A stretch of DNA of 64,000 bases from an uncultured bacterium (GTDB lineage: Bacteria > Cyanobacteriota > Vampirovibrionia > Gastranaerophilales > Gastranaerophilaceae), in assembly GCA_949294335.1 (NCBI GenBank), contig CASFGO010000013.1:1-64000 (forward strand). Reading direction: 5' to 3'. Both the position numbers and the translations under genes were made by a program. Position 1 is the first letter of the stretch. Each line of letters begins with the position of its first letter. Shown in pieces: positions 33,639 through 44,128 of the stretch. The notes beneath the pieces are model-generated. The model saw only the letters and a list, made by a program, of their open reading frames with translations, was not told the DNA's origin and did no database searches.

Positions 33639-35348
33639 TTACATTCTTTCAGGAGCATTTACTGCTAGAATATCAAGAGCATTTTTAAGAACTGTTTTTA
33701 TAGAGTATACTAAAGCAACTCTAGATTTCATTAAGTCATTATCATCGCAAATAACTCTATTTGAATTGTAGAATGAATGAAACTCACCTGCTAAATCTTG
33801 AACGTATCTGCAAACAGTATAAACAGTTCTACTTTTTGCAGAAGATTCTATCATTGATTTAAATTCCTCTAGTTTTAAAATTAATTTTTTAGCTGTTGGA
33901 ATAGCTTTTTTCATTGCTTCATAGTCAACATTTGAAATAGCATTTTCAAATTCTTCTTCTGTCATAGGAGCAGGAGTTTTTTCACCAGTTTCAGTATTAA
34001 GTTTTTCGTTTACAAGATTTCTCAAAATAGAACAAACTCTTGCATGTGCGTACTGAACATAGAATACAGGGTTTTCATCCGATGCTGTTTTAGCAAGTTC
34101 AATATCAAAATCAAGAGTAGTATCGATATTTCTCATGCACATCCAAAATCTTGTTGCATCAATTCCGACTTCATCAATTAAATCTTCTAAGGTAACCATA
34201 TTTTTACGTTTACCCATTCTTACTTCATTTCCATTAATAACAAGGTTTACAAGTTGCCCCAAAAGAACTTCTAATTTATTTGGGTCATATCCAAGAGCTT
34301 CTATTGATGCTTTAACTCTAGGAACATAACCGTGATGATCAGCGCCCCAAATATTTATTAATCTGTCAAAACCTCTGTCTAATTTATCAATATGATACGC
34401 GATATCAGCAGTTAAATATGTATTTGAACCATCAGCTTTTTTTATAACTCTATCTTGATCATCTCCATATTCAGATGATTTAAACCACATAGCTCCATCT
34501 TTTTCGTATAATTTCCCGCTTTCTTGAAGTTTTTGGTAACTAGCATCAACTTTTCCAGAATTATGTAAATCAAGTTCAGAATAAAATTTATCAAAATGAA
34601 CTCTAAATTTTTCTAAAAGTTCTTTTTGAACATTTTCCATATATTTTTTTGCATAATCTGATAAAACTTGAATATCTTCTGTTGGCTGATTTTCTTTTAA
34701 GAAATCTTTAGCAACAGGGATTAAATATTCACCTGGATAATAATTTTTTCTTTCTTGTTCGTCTTCTGGAAAATCAATATTTTCACCTAATTCTTGTTTA
34801 ACTCTTATTAGCAAAGAGCGTCCAAGTTTTTGAATTTGAGAACCTGCATCATTTATATAAAATTCTTGAAAAACATCATGTCCATAGAACTTAAGAAGAT
34901 TTGCCAATGCACTTCCCATTGCTGCCCATCTTCCGTGACCAATATGAAATGGTCCTGTTGGATTTGCAGAAACATATTCTAATATAATTTTTTCAGCTTC
35001 AATATTTTCAGGTTTTCCATAATTTTCTTTTTTATTCAATATTTCAACAATAACATCTGTAAGCATTTTTTCAGAGAGTTTAAAATTAATAAAGCCACCA
35101 ACTACTGATGTTTCATATTCTTTATCACCAAGACATTCAACAATTGCATTTGCAATCATTGGAGGAGCTATTCTTGCTTGACGAGCTAAAGATGATACAT
35201 TAACAGCAAAATCACCAAAATCAGAATTTTTAGGTTTTTCAATCACTAAAGAACCTTTTGTATATTCTTCCATATTTCCTAATTTTTTATTTTCTATTGC
35301 TTGCAAAATAGCTGTTTCAATATCATCTAATAATAAGTTTTTATACAT
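33639..35348 (-). CDS. argS: Arginyl-tRNA synthetase
   Basis: 569 residues, typical length. An N-terminal Arg-tRNA-synthetase domain is followed by the class I HIGH motif in PFHIGHGRWA. Then come YINDAGSQIQKLGRS, the KMSKS equivalent MGKRKNMV and the anticodon-binding C-terminal DALR domain with VCRYVQDLAGEFHSFY. It charges tRNA-Arg. AGAGAGG precedes the ATG; it is divergent from mgtE across 69 bases. Confidence 0.97.
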   Translation of the reverse strand: MYKNLLLDDIETAILQAIENKKLGNMEEYTKGSLVIEKPKNSDFGDFAVNVSSLARQARIAPPMIANAIVECLGDKEYETSVVGGFINFKLSEKMLTDVIVEILNKKENYGKPENIEAEKIILEYVSANPTGPFHIGHGRWAAMGSALANLLKFYGHDVFQEFYINDAGSQIQKLGRSLLIRVKQELGENIDFPEDEQERKNYYPGEYLIPVAKDFLKENQPTEDIQVLSDYAKKYMENVQKELLEKFRVHFDKFYSELDLHNSGKVDASYQKLQESGKLYEKDGAMWFKSSEYGDDQDRVIKKADGSNTYLTADIAYHIDKLDRGFDRLINIWGADHHGYVPRVKASIEALGYDPNKLEVLLGQLVNLVINGNEVRMGKRKNMVTLEDLIDEVGIDATRFWMCMRNIDTTLDFDIELAKTASDENPVFYVQYAHARVCSILRNLVNEKLNTETGEKTPAPMTEEEFENAISNVDYEAMKKAIPTAKKLILKLEEFKSMIESSAKSRTVYTVCRYVQDLAGEFHSFYNSNRVICDDNDLMKSRVALVYSIKTVLKNALDILAVNAPERM

Positions 35349-35403
35349 ATTAACCTCTCTAAATATTTACTTTTGTATAATTATAACTCAAAAAGATGTT
35401 TAG

Positions 35404-35411
35404 TGTATAAT
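35404..35411 (+). promoter_or_regulatory. TATAAT box 6 nt before the mgtE start
   Basis: TATAAT at 35406-35411, then six bases, then ATG at 35418. A TG lies directly before the hexamer, one base off the extended -10 position. No Shine-Dalgarno. Confidence 0.5.
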
Positions 35412-35417
35412 AAAAAT

Positions 35418-36791
35418 ATGATAAATATTGAAAGCATAGTAGAACGTTTACGTGAAATAATTGATGATGATAATCTAAAGCAACTAAAAGAAACTTTAGA
35501 TGGATTTCACGCTGCAGATTTAACAGACATATTTACAGAGTTAAATCCTAGAGAACGTTTAGCTTGCTTCAAACAACTTGATGAAGAAAAAGCATCTGAT
35601 TTGCTTGAATATCTACCTCCACAATTACAAGTTGAATTATTGGGAGTTATCGATGAAGAATATGCTTCAAGATTAATTGCTCAAATGCCTCACGACGAAG
35701 CTGCAGACGTATTAGGTGATATGGAAGAAGATGATACCGAATCTTATTTAGACAAACTTCCTCATAAATTTTCATCAGAAGTTCGTGAGTTATTAACATA
35801 TAATGAAGAGTCTGCTGGGGGGATTATGAACCCTGTGGTTCTTACTGTATCAACTGATATGGATGTTGAAGGCGTTTTAAATACTATCAGAGTTAAAGCA
35901 GAAAAAGATAATATGGATTTGTATTATGTTTATGTTGTAGATAAACAAAGCCATTTAATGGGTGTTGTTTCTTTAAGAATGCTATTAACATCACCCGTTA
36001 ATCAAAAAGTTGTAGATATAATGACTAGAGATATTGTAAAGCTTCACGTAGATGATTTACAAGATTATATTGCAGATGAATTTATGAAATATCAATTCAA
36101 TGCTTTGCCTGTTGTAGATTTATATAACAGACTTAAAGGAATTGTTACTTGGGATGATGTTCAAGATATTGTAGAAGAAGAAACAACCGATGAAATCTAT
36201 ACATCTTCAGGTATCGCAACAGAAATGGTAGAAGATGAAGATGATATTTTATCTGGAAACATTTTTCACGCAGTTAAAGCTAGGACTCCTTGGTTGTTTA
36301 TAACATTGATTGGAGAATTTATAGCTGTAAATGTTGCACATTATTTTGACCATACATTAAGCGCACTTCCTATAATTGCAATATTTATGCCTCTATTAGC
36401 AGGATTAGGAGGAAACATTGGCACCCAAAGTATAACTTTAATGGTTCGGGGTTTGTCAACAGGTCAAGTAACACTAAAATCTGCAATGTACCATATTTTT
36501 AGAGAAGCATCAATTGGTTTATTAATTGGTATTGTATTTGGAGCATTAGTTACATTAGTAACATCAAAATGGCAACATAGCATTGCTTTAGGAGTAATTG
36601 TTGGTTTAGCAATGGTCATAAATATGACAACAGCAACAATCATTGGAACATGCACACCTTTTGTATTAAAAAAACTTAAAGTTGATCCAGCTATTGCATC
36701 AGGTCCTGTGATTGCAACAACTATTGATGTTGTAGGATTATTTGTCTACTTCTCATTAGTTACAATTTATTTGTTACATTTTGTAGCATAA
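35418..36791 (+). CDS. mgtE: Magnesium transporter MgtE
   Basis: 457 residues. An N-terminal helical superfamily domain (ELNPRERLACFKQL, DEEYASRLIAQMPHDEAADVLGDM) and two CBS domains (about 140-270, with ESAGGIMNP and LPVVD) are followed by five membrane segments carrying GLGGNIGTQS and ASGPVIATTIDVVGL, the conserved pore signatures. It is a gated Mg2+ channel in the inner membrane. I choose 35418 over the in-frame ATG at 35373, because the -10 box lies between them and protein homology starts at MINIESIVERL. Confidence 0.94.
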   Translation: MINIESIVERLREIIDDDNLKQLKETLDGFHAADLTDIFTELNPRERLACFKQLDEEKASDLLEYLPPQLQVELLGVIDEEYASRLIAQMPHDEAADVLGDMEEDDTESYLDKLPHKFSSEVRELLTYNEESAGGIMNPVVLTVSTDMDVEGVLNTIRVKAEKDNMDLYYVYVVDKQSHLMGVVSLRMLLTSPVNQKVVDIMTRDIVKLHVDDLQDYIADEFMKYQFNALPVVDLYNRLKGIVTWDDVQDIVEEETTDEIYTSSGIATEMVEDEDDILSGNIFHAVKARTPWLFITLIGEFIAVNVAHYFDHTLSALPIIAIFMPLLAGLGGNIGTQSITLMVRGLSTGQVTLKSAMYHIFREASIGLLIGIVFGALVTLVTSKWQHSIALGVIVGLAMVINMTTATIIGTCTPFVLKKLKVDPAIASGPVIATTIDVVGLFVYFSLVTIYLLHFVA

Positions 36792-36793
36792 AG

Positions 36794-36830
36794 CCTTAAA
36801 AGTTGTATTATAATTAGCTTTTAAGGTTTG
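36794..36830 (+). terminator. Probable terminator of mgtE
   Basis: A 9-bp stem (36794-36802 and 36818-36826) with a short T tail. Confidence 0.5.
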
Positions 36831-36913
36831 TAAAATTTTCTTAACATGTGTTCTTATAGGTAGCAATATAATGTGTTTTGAATTTTTAGTATATATAGGT
36901 AAGGAGTTTCATT

Positions 36914-39900
36914 GTGGAAATTAAGAATAGTATGCAACCGGCAAATAAAGTCGGATTTAAGGGATATCAACATAAAACAACAGATAGTGGAAAAAAAGGT
37001 TATGATTTTAACTTTTTATATGATCCAAACCATTGGGATTGTTTTGTTGAATTTTATAAAGTTGATAAACAAAATTATGACTATTCTTATTCTGTAAAGA
37101 AGAACAATGGGAAAATGGAGCCTTACTTTACTAAAAAACTTTCTACAGAAGGAGCTTTTGTTGACCCTAAACAAGATTTAAAATTAAAAAACAATGAACC
37201 AGTTGCATACCGTTATAAATTAGTTAATAAGCAAAACAATAAATGGGTAAAATATGCGAAAGATGATGCAGCTTCTCTTTGCGGTGATGGTTGTAATCTT
37301 ATGACTACAAATGGTACAACCGTAAAAATACAAGGGCCAATGTATCTTGTACAAGAAGATGCTTTTAAACCTGGATATGTTTATGCCGGATTTAAAGAAG
37401 AAAACACTGGCGAAATTATTAAAGATAAAAATGCTAAAGATGTTTCTAAATTTAATAGAACATTTGCCAATAAAGCAGGTGGTACATTAGCTGGTATGGA
37501 ATTAGAAGTTCCAAACTTAAAAAAAATAGGTTATAAACGTTTAATTGCATTACCAACAACAGGTGGAGATAATGTTTCATCACACAAGTATTGGATAAAA
37601 AGAATGTTCCAAGCTGATAATATTGACAACTACGATTCACTTGTAAAAACACTATTCAAAAATGGTATGAATTTAGTATCTGATAGCGCATATACATCTC
37701 AAGGTTTAGAAGGTGTAAATTTTCAATATGCAATCAAGTGGATGAATCAAGTAGATAAACCACACGAATATTATATGTTTAGAATGCAAGGTTTAGAGGA
37801 TGCAGCATTAGGTTTCGGTGTCGTACCTAAAAATATGCAAAATTTACGTCATAAGATAGTGAATTCACCAAATAATTATGAAGTTCAGGCTGATGGACAA
37901 ATAAAAATAACAGAAAATAACGAATATGATGCAAATCAACCTACATATATTCAAATATATGATGATTCAATGGTTTCTGATACTCAAAAAAAAGATAAAA
38001 AACATATAATACATACTTATGATAACCCTAATCCAATGGTATTGGATAAAAGGACTGGTAAATTAGTTCAAAATAATTTAGCAATAAATACTCATGATGA
38101 TACATTAATTCATAACGCATTTAAAATTGACCCTAAAGAATACGATGCAAATATCAGAAATTTAAATAGTATAAATAAGGCTAGAAGTTTATCTGACAAA
38201 ATTGAATTAAATTCACCAATGGGAACATTAGTTGTAACTAAATTCTCTGGTTTTGAAGTTCGTCCAAAAGATGAAGGAGGATTTGTAACTTGGGATTCTA
38301 ATACTGATATGGCAAAATTAAGCTATACAGCATCTGATTATGATACTGAAATGTTAGAAAGTATAAAAAATCCTAAAGAACGCGAAATAGAAGAAGCCAA
38401 ACTTGCCAGAGCTCATGCCGGTAACCGTGATATGTTGACAGATGGTATGAGATACTGGACTCGTCATGTTAAAAATGTGAATACAGAATATACTGCAAAA
38501 ACATTAGGAACATTAGGTGGTTCAGTTGAAGAAGTAGAAGATAGAATTAATAGTCTAATATATAACAGAAATGATCAAAAATTACCTGATGATGTAGCAT
38601 TAAACGAAAATGAAGTAGATAATTTATATTATAACGATTATAAGTTAAAAGATAAAGAAGAAGATTATGAAACAGTTTTAAATAAATCATTAATGGATAT
38701 CCCATTAGATTCAATTGAGCTTGCAGATGATACAGTTGGTGCATTATCTTCACCATATTTATCAAAACGCTCACCGGATTTAGCACATGTCGGAATATCT
38801 CGATATGATGCAATGAATGATTCAAGTTATGTTGTTCCTGATAAATATGCAAAAACTTATAATAAAATGAATCATATTTTCACAAATGAAATTCATCATT
38901 TTGCTAAAAATGTATTACGCGAAGTAGATAAACGCTCTGAAGAAAAATTATTTGAAAATGATGGATCTAAATTAACAGAATATGGTCAATATGTTGTTCC
39001 TTTAGTTGCAGAAGATATCGCTAAATATGCAATTATAAAATCTCTAATGCCAAGAGCAGAAGTTAAACAATTAAAAAATGGAAAATTGACTTATGATTAT
39101 GAAAAACTAAAAGAAGAAGGAACATTAGAAAATATTGGTATTTATGGTGATAGTCCAGAAGATGAAGCAAATCAGATTGCAAATAAAATAAAAAATGGCG
39201 TTGCTGATTTTACAGTAAGTGATGTTTCTAAAGTCGCTCGTTCAATTCATAAACGTTTTGAAGGAACAAATGCGATGAGTTTCAGATTTGCAGAAGCTAT
39301 GATTGATAAATCAGGTTTAGGTTTAGATCACCGTATTGATGCTGCAAAAGATGTTGCAGACATGGATGCAATCAGAAATAAACAAGATAAATCTGATAAC
39401 CAATTGGCAGAAGTAATTAATATTTGGGCTCCACCAATTAAAGCTGTTAAGGACGAAAATCCAAACTCTTATATTGCTGCAGAATTCACAGACTTATATG
39501 ACACGATGAAAGCAACTTATGGAACTCATGATAACGTAAAAGCTCAAAACAATCCAGAATCTCATGCTAGATTTAAAGATGCAGAAAATATTGCAAGAAC
39601 AATCATAATCGAAACAGGAATGAATTCAGAAGCAAATTATTCTCATTTCTTTACAGCAGGCCTTAACACTTTTGGTAAAGATTTTGTAAATCCAAATGGT
39701 ATCGACAATGATAATAATAATACAAGTGAAGAAAAAAGAGTTGGATTATTAGCAGGAGCATTAGATAGATTTGCGAATATGCCACTAGATTATACAAGAA
39801 ATGCTTATACATTTGGAGGAAACCATGACAAACCAAGAATGACAGAATGTTATGGTTTAGATATGGCACTATTTCATTCTGACTTAACTGATAAATCAAA

Positions 39901-41434
39901 ATATGAAAACCGTAAAACAGCATACAAAATTATGAATGATATATTGTTTGATGATGATTTAAATAAACCAAATCCAGAATACCATAACAAAACTGGACAG
40001 GATATTATTAAATACTCAGATGATTACTTTAATAATGTTAGCCCAATGGCAATTGCAAAAGGTGATTGGTTAAGATCAAGCTTTGGTATTGCAAATAATA
40101 TTATTAAGGCAAGAAGACTTAAAGGAGTTACTGACGATAACCAAAGACGAGAAATAGAAAATGATTCAAATAAAATATATGCTGCATTTTCTCAATCAGT
40201 TAGAGATATTGTAAATGGGAATTTCTATTTGAATGGCGAAAATTCAAATAAAGATAAAGAAACACCTGATTCTTACAAAAAACAACTCGAAAAAGATGGT
40301 TTTGGTTCAAAAGATATCAAAGCAGCTTATGGAATTATAATGCAACAAGCTATTGATAAGTATGATATGCAAAATACATATCTAAATGATGAAAAAGGTA
40401 AAAAAGAATATGATGATTTAGTAGAAAAAATTGCACTTGGTATTCCATCAGCAAAAGTAAGAATGTATGAACAAATGATTGCTGCAGTTCCTGGTAATCC
40501 AACAGTTTATGCAGGTGATGATTTTGCAATGACTGGTTATGAAGAGAAAAATCATAACGTATATCTTCAAAACAGAAATGTTATTCCTTGGGATGAAGTA
40601 GAAGAAGATAGTTCAAATTATAAAAAACATATTGCAGATCATAAAAAAGCAATCGACGGAATTATTGGTACAAGAAGAAGCGACATTGATAATAAACTTG
40701 GAGCATTAAATAATGGAACAATGCATAAGTTAGATGATTTATACGGAGATAGTGTTGATAAAGACCGTCCAGGTATAGGATTAAAATGTCCTGCCATTAT
40801 ATCACAATCTTCTGATGGCTCAATGGTTATATCTGTGTTTAACTTTAACGGAATTTCATTGGACAATCCATTAAAAAAAGTTAATGTTAATGAAGATAAT
40901 TTAGATACGTTATTAAATCCAACTTCAATACCTGTTGATATTGATAAGTTAATGTTAAAAAGTTCAAAAACAGGTGAAAGAATAGAAATTCCTGATGGTT
41001 TAAAATTTAAAAATATTGAATCTTCTGATACAACATATTATGAGTCAGCACATGACAATAATGGCGATTGCTATTTAAAACGTGTTGACGAAAAAAATGG
41101 ACATAAAAAATACGAAAAAATATATGTTGGCAAAGAAACTGCACCAGAAGGTGTCTTGAGATTATATTATCAACCAGATTCAGTAAAAACAGAAATTGAC
41201 AGAAAACATGAATTGGAGAAAAAATATACTAAACCAATAAAACAAGAAGAAAATAAAAAAGTTGAAGAAAATAATGAAAACAATGAAAATAATGAAAACA
41301 ATGTTCATTTTAAAGGAGTAAAAACTCGTCAATATTATAATCCTCAATATAATATTATGGTTTCAAATCCTTATTCAAATCCAAAACAAGAAAAACTAGG
41401 AAATAATTTATCACTTGTTTCTTCAACAAAATAA
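36914..41434 (+). CDS. Giant GH13 alpha-amylase-family protein, FKG motifs at both ends
   Basis: 1506 residues, starting with GTG after AGGAG. F15-K16-G17 is near the start, and a second H-F-K-G is about 45 residues from the C-terminus. GH13 active-site blocks are present but widely spaced: GLDHRIDAAKD (nucleophile D809), YIAAEFTD (acid/base E857), GGNHDKPR (N970-H971-D972) and PGNPTVYAGDDFAMTG. The usual region I D-x4-N-H is replaced by DSAYTSQ. Ordinary GH13 enzymes have 400-700 residues, so large insertions exist. It probably works on glycogen or maltodextrin with the GH77 enzyme, cell location unknown. Confidence 0.82.
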   Translation: MEIKNSMQPANKVGFKGYQHKTTDSGKKGYDFNFLYDPNHWDCFVEFYKVDKQNYDYSYSVKKNNGKMEPYFTKKLSTEGAFVDPKQDLKLKNNEPVAYRYKLVNKQNNKWVKYAKDDAASLCGDGCNLMTTNGTTVKIQGPMYLVQEDAFKPGYVYAGFKEENTGEIIKDKNAKDVSKFNRTFANKAGGTLAGMELEVPNLKKIGYKRLIALPTTGGDNVSSHKYWIKRMFQADNIDNYDSLVKTLFKNGMNLVSDSAYTSQGLEGVNFQYAIKWMNQVDKPHEYYMFRMQGLEDAALGFGVVPKNMQNLRHKIVNSPNNYEVQADGQIKITENNEYDANQPTYIQIYDDSMVSDTQKKDKKHIIHTYDNPNPMVLDKRTGKLVQNNLAINTHDDTLIHNAFKIDPKEYDANIRNLNSINKARSLSDKIELNSPMGTLVVTKFSGFEVRPKDEGGFVTWDSNTDMAKLSYTASDYDTEMLESIKNPKEREIEEAKLARAHAGNRDMLTDGMRYWTRHVKNVNTEYTAKTLGTLGGSVEEVEDRINSLIYNRNDQKLPDDVALNENEVDNLYYNDYKLKDKEEDYETVLNKSLMDIPLDSIELADDTVGALSSPYLSKRSPDLAHVGISRYDAMNDSSYVVPDKYAKTYNKMNHIFTNEIHHFAKNVLREVDKRSEEKLFENDGSKLTEYGQYVVPLVAEDIAKYAIIKSLMPRAEVKQLKNGKLTYDYEKLKEEGTLENIGIYGDSPEDEANQIANKIKNGVADFTVSDVSKVARSIHKRFEGTNAMSFRFAEAMIDKSGLGLDHRIDAAKDVADMDAIRNKQDKSDNQLAEVINIWAPPIKAVKDENPNSYIAAEFTDLYDTMKATYGTHDNVKAQNNPESHARFKDAENIARTIIIETGMNSEANYSHFFTAGLNTFGKDFVNPNGIDNDNNNTSEEKRVGLLAGALDRFANMPLDYTRNAYTFGGNHDKPRMTECYGLDMALFHSDLTDKSKYENRKTAYKIMNDILFDDDLNKPNPEYHNKTGQDIIKYSDDYFNNVSPMAIAKGDWLRSSFGIANNIIKARRLKGVTDDNQRREIENDSNKIYAAFSQSVRDIVNGNFYLNGENSNKDKETPDSYKKQLEKDGFGSKDIKAAYGIIMQQAIDKYDMQNTYLNDEKGKKEYDDLVEKIALGIPSAKVRMYEQMIAAVPGNPTVYAGDDFAMTGYEEKNHNVYLQNRNVIPWDEVEEDSSNYKKHIADHKKAIDGIIGTRRSDIDNKLGALNNGTMHKLDDLYGDSVDKDRPGIGLKCPAIISQSSDGSMVISVFNFNGISLDNPLKKVNVNEDNLDTLLNPTSIPVDIDKLMLKSSKTGERIEIPDGLKFKNIESSDTTYYESAHDNNGDCYLKRVDEKNGHKKYEKIYVGKETAPEGVLRLYYQPDSVKTEIDRKHELEKKYTKPIKQEENKKVEENNENNENNENNVHFKGVKTRQYYNPQYNIMVSNPYSNPKQEKLGNNLSLVSSTK
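41263..41303 (+). repeat. In-frame 18-bp tandem repeat (E-N-N units) in the GH13 gene
   Basis: GAAAATAATGAAAACAAT is repeated about twice and encodes an E-N-N run just before the C-terminal FKG. It looks like a flexible, slippage-prone linker. Confidence 0.75.
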
Positions 41435-41442
41435 ATTACGAT

Positions 41443-41478
41443 AAAAAAGCATTTTATTTTAAATAAAATGCTTTTTTA
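41443..41478 (+). terminator. Terminator of the GH13 gene
   Basis: A near-perfect inverted repeat centred at 41460 (aaaaaagcattttattt and its complement), ending in a T run. Confidence 0.9.
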
Positions 41479-41551
41479 TTGAAATCAATGTTTCCTTGTC
41501 GTAAAATAATGGTGTAGATTTAACACTAAAAGAATTATAGATAGGTATTAT

Positions 41552-43345
41552 ATGAAAAGAGATAATATTAGAAATATCGCAATAATTGCGCACGTTGACC
41601 ATGGTAAAACAACAATGGTAGATTGTATGTTAAAACAAGCCGGAGTTTTTCGTGATAACCAACAAGTTCAAGAAAGAGTTTTAGATAGTAACGATTTAGA
41701 AAAAGAAAGAGGAATAACAATTCTTTCTAAAAACATCTCAATCAATTATAAAGGTTGTAAAATTAATGTAGTTGATACCCCAGGTCACGCAGATTTTGGA
41801 GGTGAAGTTGAACGTGTATTAGGTATGGTTGATGGAGCATTATTAATTGTTGATGCTGCTGAAGGACCAATGCCTCAAACAAGATTTGTTCTTTCTAAAG
41901 CGTTAGAATTAGGTATAAAAATTATTGTAGTTCTTAATAAAATTGATAAGCCTGCAGCCGATCCTGATATGGCACTAGATAAAGTATTTGACTTATTTAC
42001 TGAATTAACAGATAGAGAAGACTTAATTGACTTTCCATATCTATATGCAAGTAGCTTAAATGGATTTGCAATAAAGGAATTAGAAGATGAAAGAAAAGAT
42101 ATGATTCCTTTATTAGATGCAATTTTAGAAAATATTGCACCTCCTGAAGGAGATGTAAATAAACCTTTGCAATTCCAAGCAACAACATTAGACTACAATG
42201 AATATGTAGGCAGAATTGTTGCAGGCAGAATTGTAAACGGGAAAATATCCTCTCAAGAACAAGTAACATTATGCAAAGCTGATGGAACTGAAGAAAGAGG
42301 TAAAATAGTTAAGTTATATGAATTCAAAGATTTAGGTCGCGAGGAAACAGAATATGCAGAAGCAGGGGATATCGTTGCAATTGCGGGATTCCCAGATATA
42401 CAAATAGGAGAAACTATTTGTGAACAAAATAACCCAATGCCTTTACCTTTAATCAAAGTTGACGAACCAACATTACAAATGAACTTTTCAGTAAATGATA
42501 GTCCATTAGCAGGAACTGAAGGGAAATTTGTAACAAGTAGACAATTAAGAAAAAGATTATATAATGAGTTAGAAAAAAATGTAAGTTTACGAGTTGAAGA
42601 TACTGATTCTACTGATGTTTTCAAAGTAAGCGGACGTGGGGAGCTTCATTTAGGCATATTAATTGAAACTATGCGACGTGAAGGCTATGAATTTCAAATC
42701 TCAAAACCAGAAGTTATCATAAAAGAAATTAATGGTGAACAATGTGAGCCATATGAAAATTTAATTGTTGATGTTCCTGATGAAGCATCAGGAAGCTGCA
42801 TTGATAGATTATCTAATAGAAAAGCCACAATGCTTGAAATGAAATCATCTAACGGTAGAACAAAATTAAGATTTTCTATTCCAGCAAGAGGCTTAATTGG
42901 ATTTAGAAATGAATTTATGCGAATGACTAGAGGTGAAGGCATTATGTGTCATACATTTGATGCTTATAAACCTTATGCAGGAGATATTCCAAAACAAAGA
43001 AGCGGATCTATATTAGCTCACGAAACAGGCGAAGCTATTCCATATGCTTTATCTCAATATGAAGATAGAGGTGTATTCTTTATCACGCCAAAAACAAAAG
43101 TTTATAGAGGAATGATAATTGGCGAAGGTAATAAAGCGCAGGATATCGCAGTTAATATTTGTAAAACTAAAAAACTTACAAATATGAGAAGTTCAACTGC
43201 AGATGTTATGGTTACATTACAAGCTCCTAAAATATTATCATTAGAAGATTGTATGGAATATATTGCAGAGGATGAACTTGTAGAAATTACTCCTGAAAAT
43301 ATAAGAATGAGAAAAGTTGATTTAGTAAAATTTAGAAGTATTTAA
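41552..43345 (+). CDS. typA: Ribosome-associated GTPase TypA/BipA
   Basis: 597 residues, normal length. G1 is in IIAHVDHGKTTMVD, switch II is VDTPGHADFGGEVERVL, and NKID is present. The TypA-specific C-terminal domain has RGLIGFRNEFMRMTRGEGIM and GSILAHETGEAIPYAL. It acts in ribosome assembly and stress adaptation. A weak ATAGG precedes the ATG. A bidirectional terminator follows. Confidence 0.97.
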   Translation: MKRDNIRNIAIIAHVDHGKTTMVDCMLKQAGVFRDNQQVQERVLDSNDLEKERGITILSKNISINYKGCKINVVDTPGHADFGGEVERVLGMVDGALLIVDAAEGPMPQTRFVLSKALELGIKIIVVLNKIDKPAADPDMALDKVFDLFTELTDREDLIDFPYLYASSLNGFAIKELEDERKDMIPLLDAILENIAPPEGDVNKPLQFQATTLDYNEYVGRIVAGRIVNGKISSQEQVTLCKADGTEERGKIVKLYEFKDLGREETEYAEAGDIVAIAGFPDIQIGETICEQNNPMPLPLIKVDEPTLQMNFSVNDSPLAGTEGKFVTSRQLRKRLYNELEKNVSLRVEDTDSTDVFKVSGRGELHLGILIETMRREGYEFQISKPEVIIKEINGEQCEPYENLIVDVPDEASGSCIDRLSNRKATMLEMKSSNGRTKLRFSIPARGLIGFRNEFMRMTRGEGIMCHTFDAYKPYAGDIPKQRSGSILAHETGEAIPYALSQYEDRGVFFITPKTKVYRGMIIGEGNKAQDIAVNICKTKKLTNMRSSTADVMVTLQAPKILSLEDCMEYIAEDELVEITPENIRMRKVDLVKFRSI

Positions 43346-43356
43346 AATACTTATAT

Positions 43357-43392
43357 ATAAAAACACCTGCTTTTAAAAGCAGGTGTTTTTTA
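43357..43392. terminator. Bidirectional terminator
   Basis: A perfect inverted repeat (aaaacacctgctttt and complement) between convergent typA and the SIMPL gene. Confidence 0.93.
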
Positions 43393-43405
43393 TTCTTAAA
43401 ATTTC

Positions 43406-44128
43406 TTATTTTACATAAAATTCAGCATCGACAGATGCGTTCAATTGAACTTTTCCTGATTCAATAGGTGTAGCAGTAGTTGTATTAGCATCAGCCGAAG
43501 ATGCTGCTTTATACAATCTTACACCATTTGCATTTTGCTGATATATATTAATTCTAATAGATTTAATACCAACAACTTTTTGCTTTAAAGATAATGCAGC
43601 TTTATCAGCTAAATATTTTGCTTTTTGGATTGCTTCATTTGATAACTCTTCTGCATATTGGTCTTGATTTTCTAAAGTAAAAGTTACACCATTTACATTT
43701 GAAACATTATTTTTTATTGCTGTATCAATTAAAGCTGAAACTTTATCTACAGAAGTAGTTTTTACAACAATTGAATTTATTGCCGTATAGTTTTTAATAG
43801 AAGTTTCATCTGTATTTTTATTTGTTTTATAGTTTGGTCTTAAATTGAAATTTTTAGTTTGAATATTCGCATTTTTATCTTCTTTTAAGACTTCTTTTAG
43901 TGCAGAAACAATTTTTGAAGTTATTTGATTATTTCTTTCAGATGCTCTTTTTGAATCTACATCAGTAGTTTCAACAGAAAAAGTTACATTTGCAGTATTT
44001 GGAACTATCTCTTTTGATTCAGTCGCATTAACTGAAATATACCCCATATTTTTTACTGTATCTGCATTTGTTGATAAACAAGGCATTGCTAACATTAATA
44101 AAGTTATCACCATTAAAAGTTTTTTCAT
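43406..44128 (-). CDS. SIMPL-domain (DUF541) exported protein
   Basis: About 240 residues: a signal peptide (MKKLLMVITLLMLAMPCLS) and one SIMPL domain. Typical pieces are GYISVNATESKEIVPNTANVTFSVETTDVDSKRASERNNQI, the NFNLRPNY segment, YTAINSIVVKTTSVDKVSALIDTAI and QKAKYLADKAAL. Family members form oligomeric rings in the periplasm; their function is poorly known, some being linked to oxidative stress. I place the start at 44128, where AGGAGAT is correctly spaced, not at the in-frame ATG at 44188. Confidence 0.85.
   Translation of the reverse strand: MKKLLMVITLLMLAMPCLSTNADTVKNMGYISVNATESKEIVPNTANVTFSVETTDVDSKRASERNNQITSKIVSALKEVLKEDKNANIQTKNFNLRPNYKTNKNTDETSIKNYTAINSIVVKTTSVDKVSALIDTAIKNNVSNVNGVTFTLENQDQYAEELSNEAIQKAKYLADKAALSLKQKVVGIKSIRINIYQQNANGVRLYKAASSADANTTTATPIESGKVQLNASVDAEFYVK

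Noticed and set aside
41263-41303. Phase-variation repeat
   Set aside because: The unit is 18 bp, so changes in copy number stay in frame. It can vary linker length but not switch the gene off.
42253-42624. Open frame antisense to typA (and similar ones at 44454-45005, 62799-63356, 27435-27719 and 31963-32307)
   Set aside because: They lie wholly opposite well-conserved genes, have no ribosome sites and encode no recognisable protein. Low-GC codon bias creates such antisense frames.
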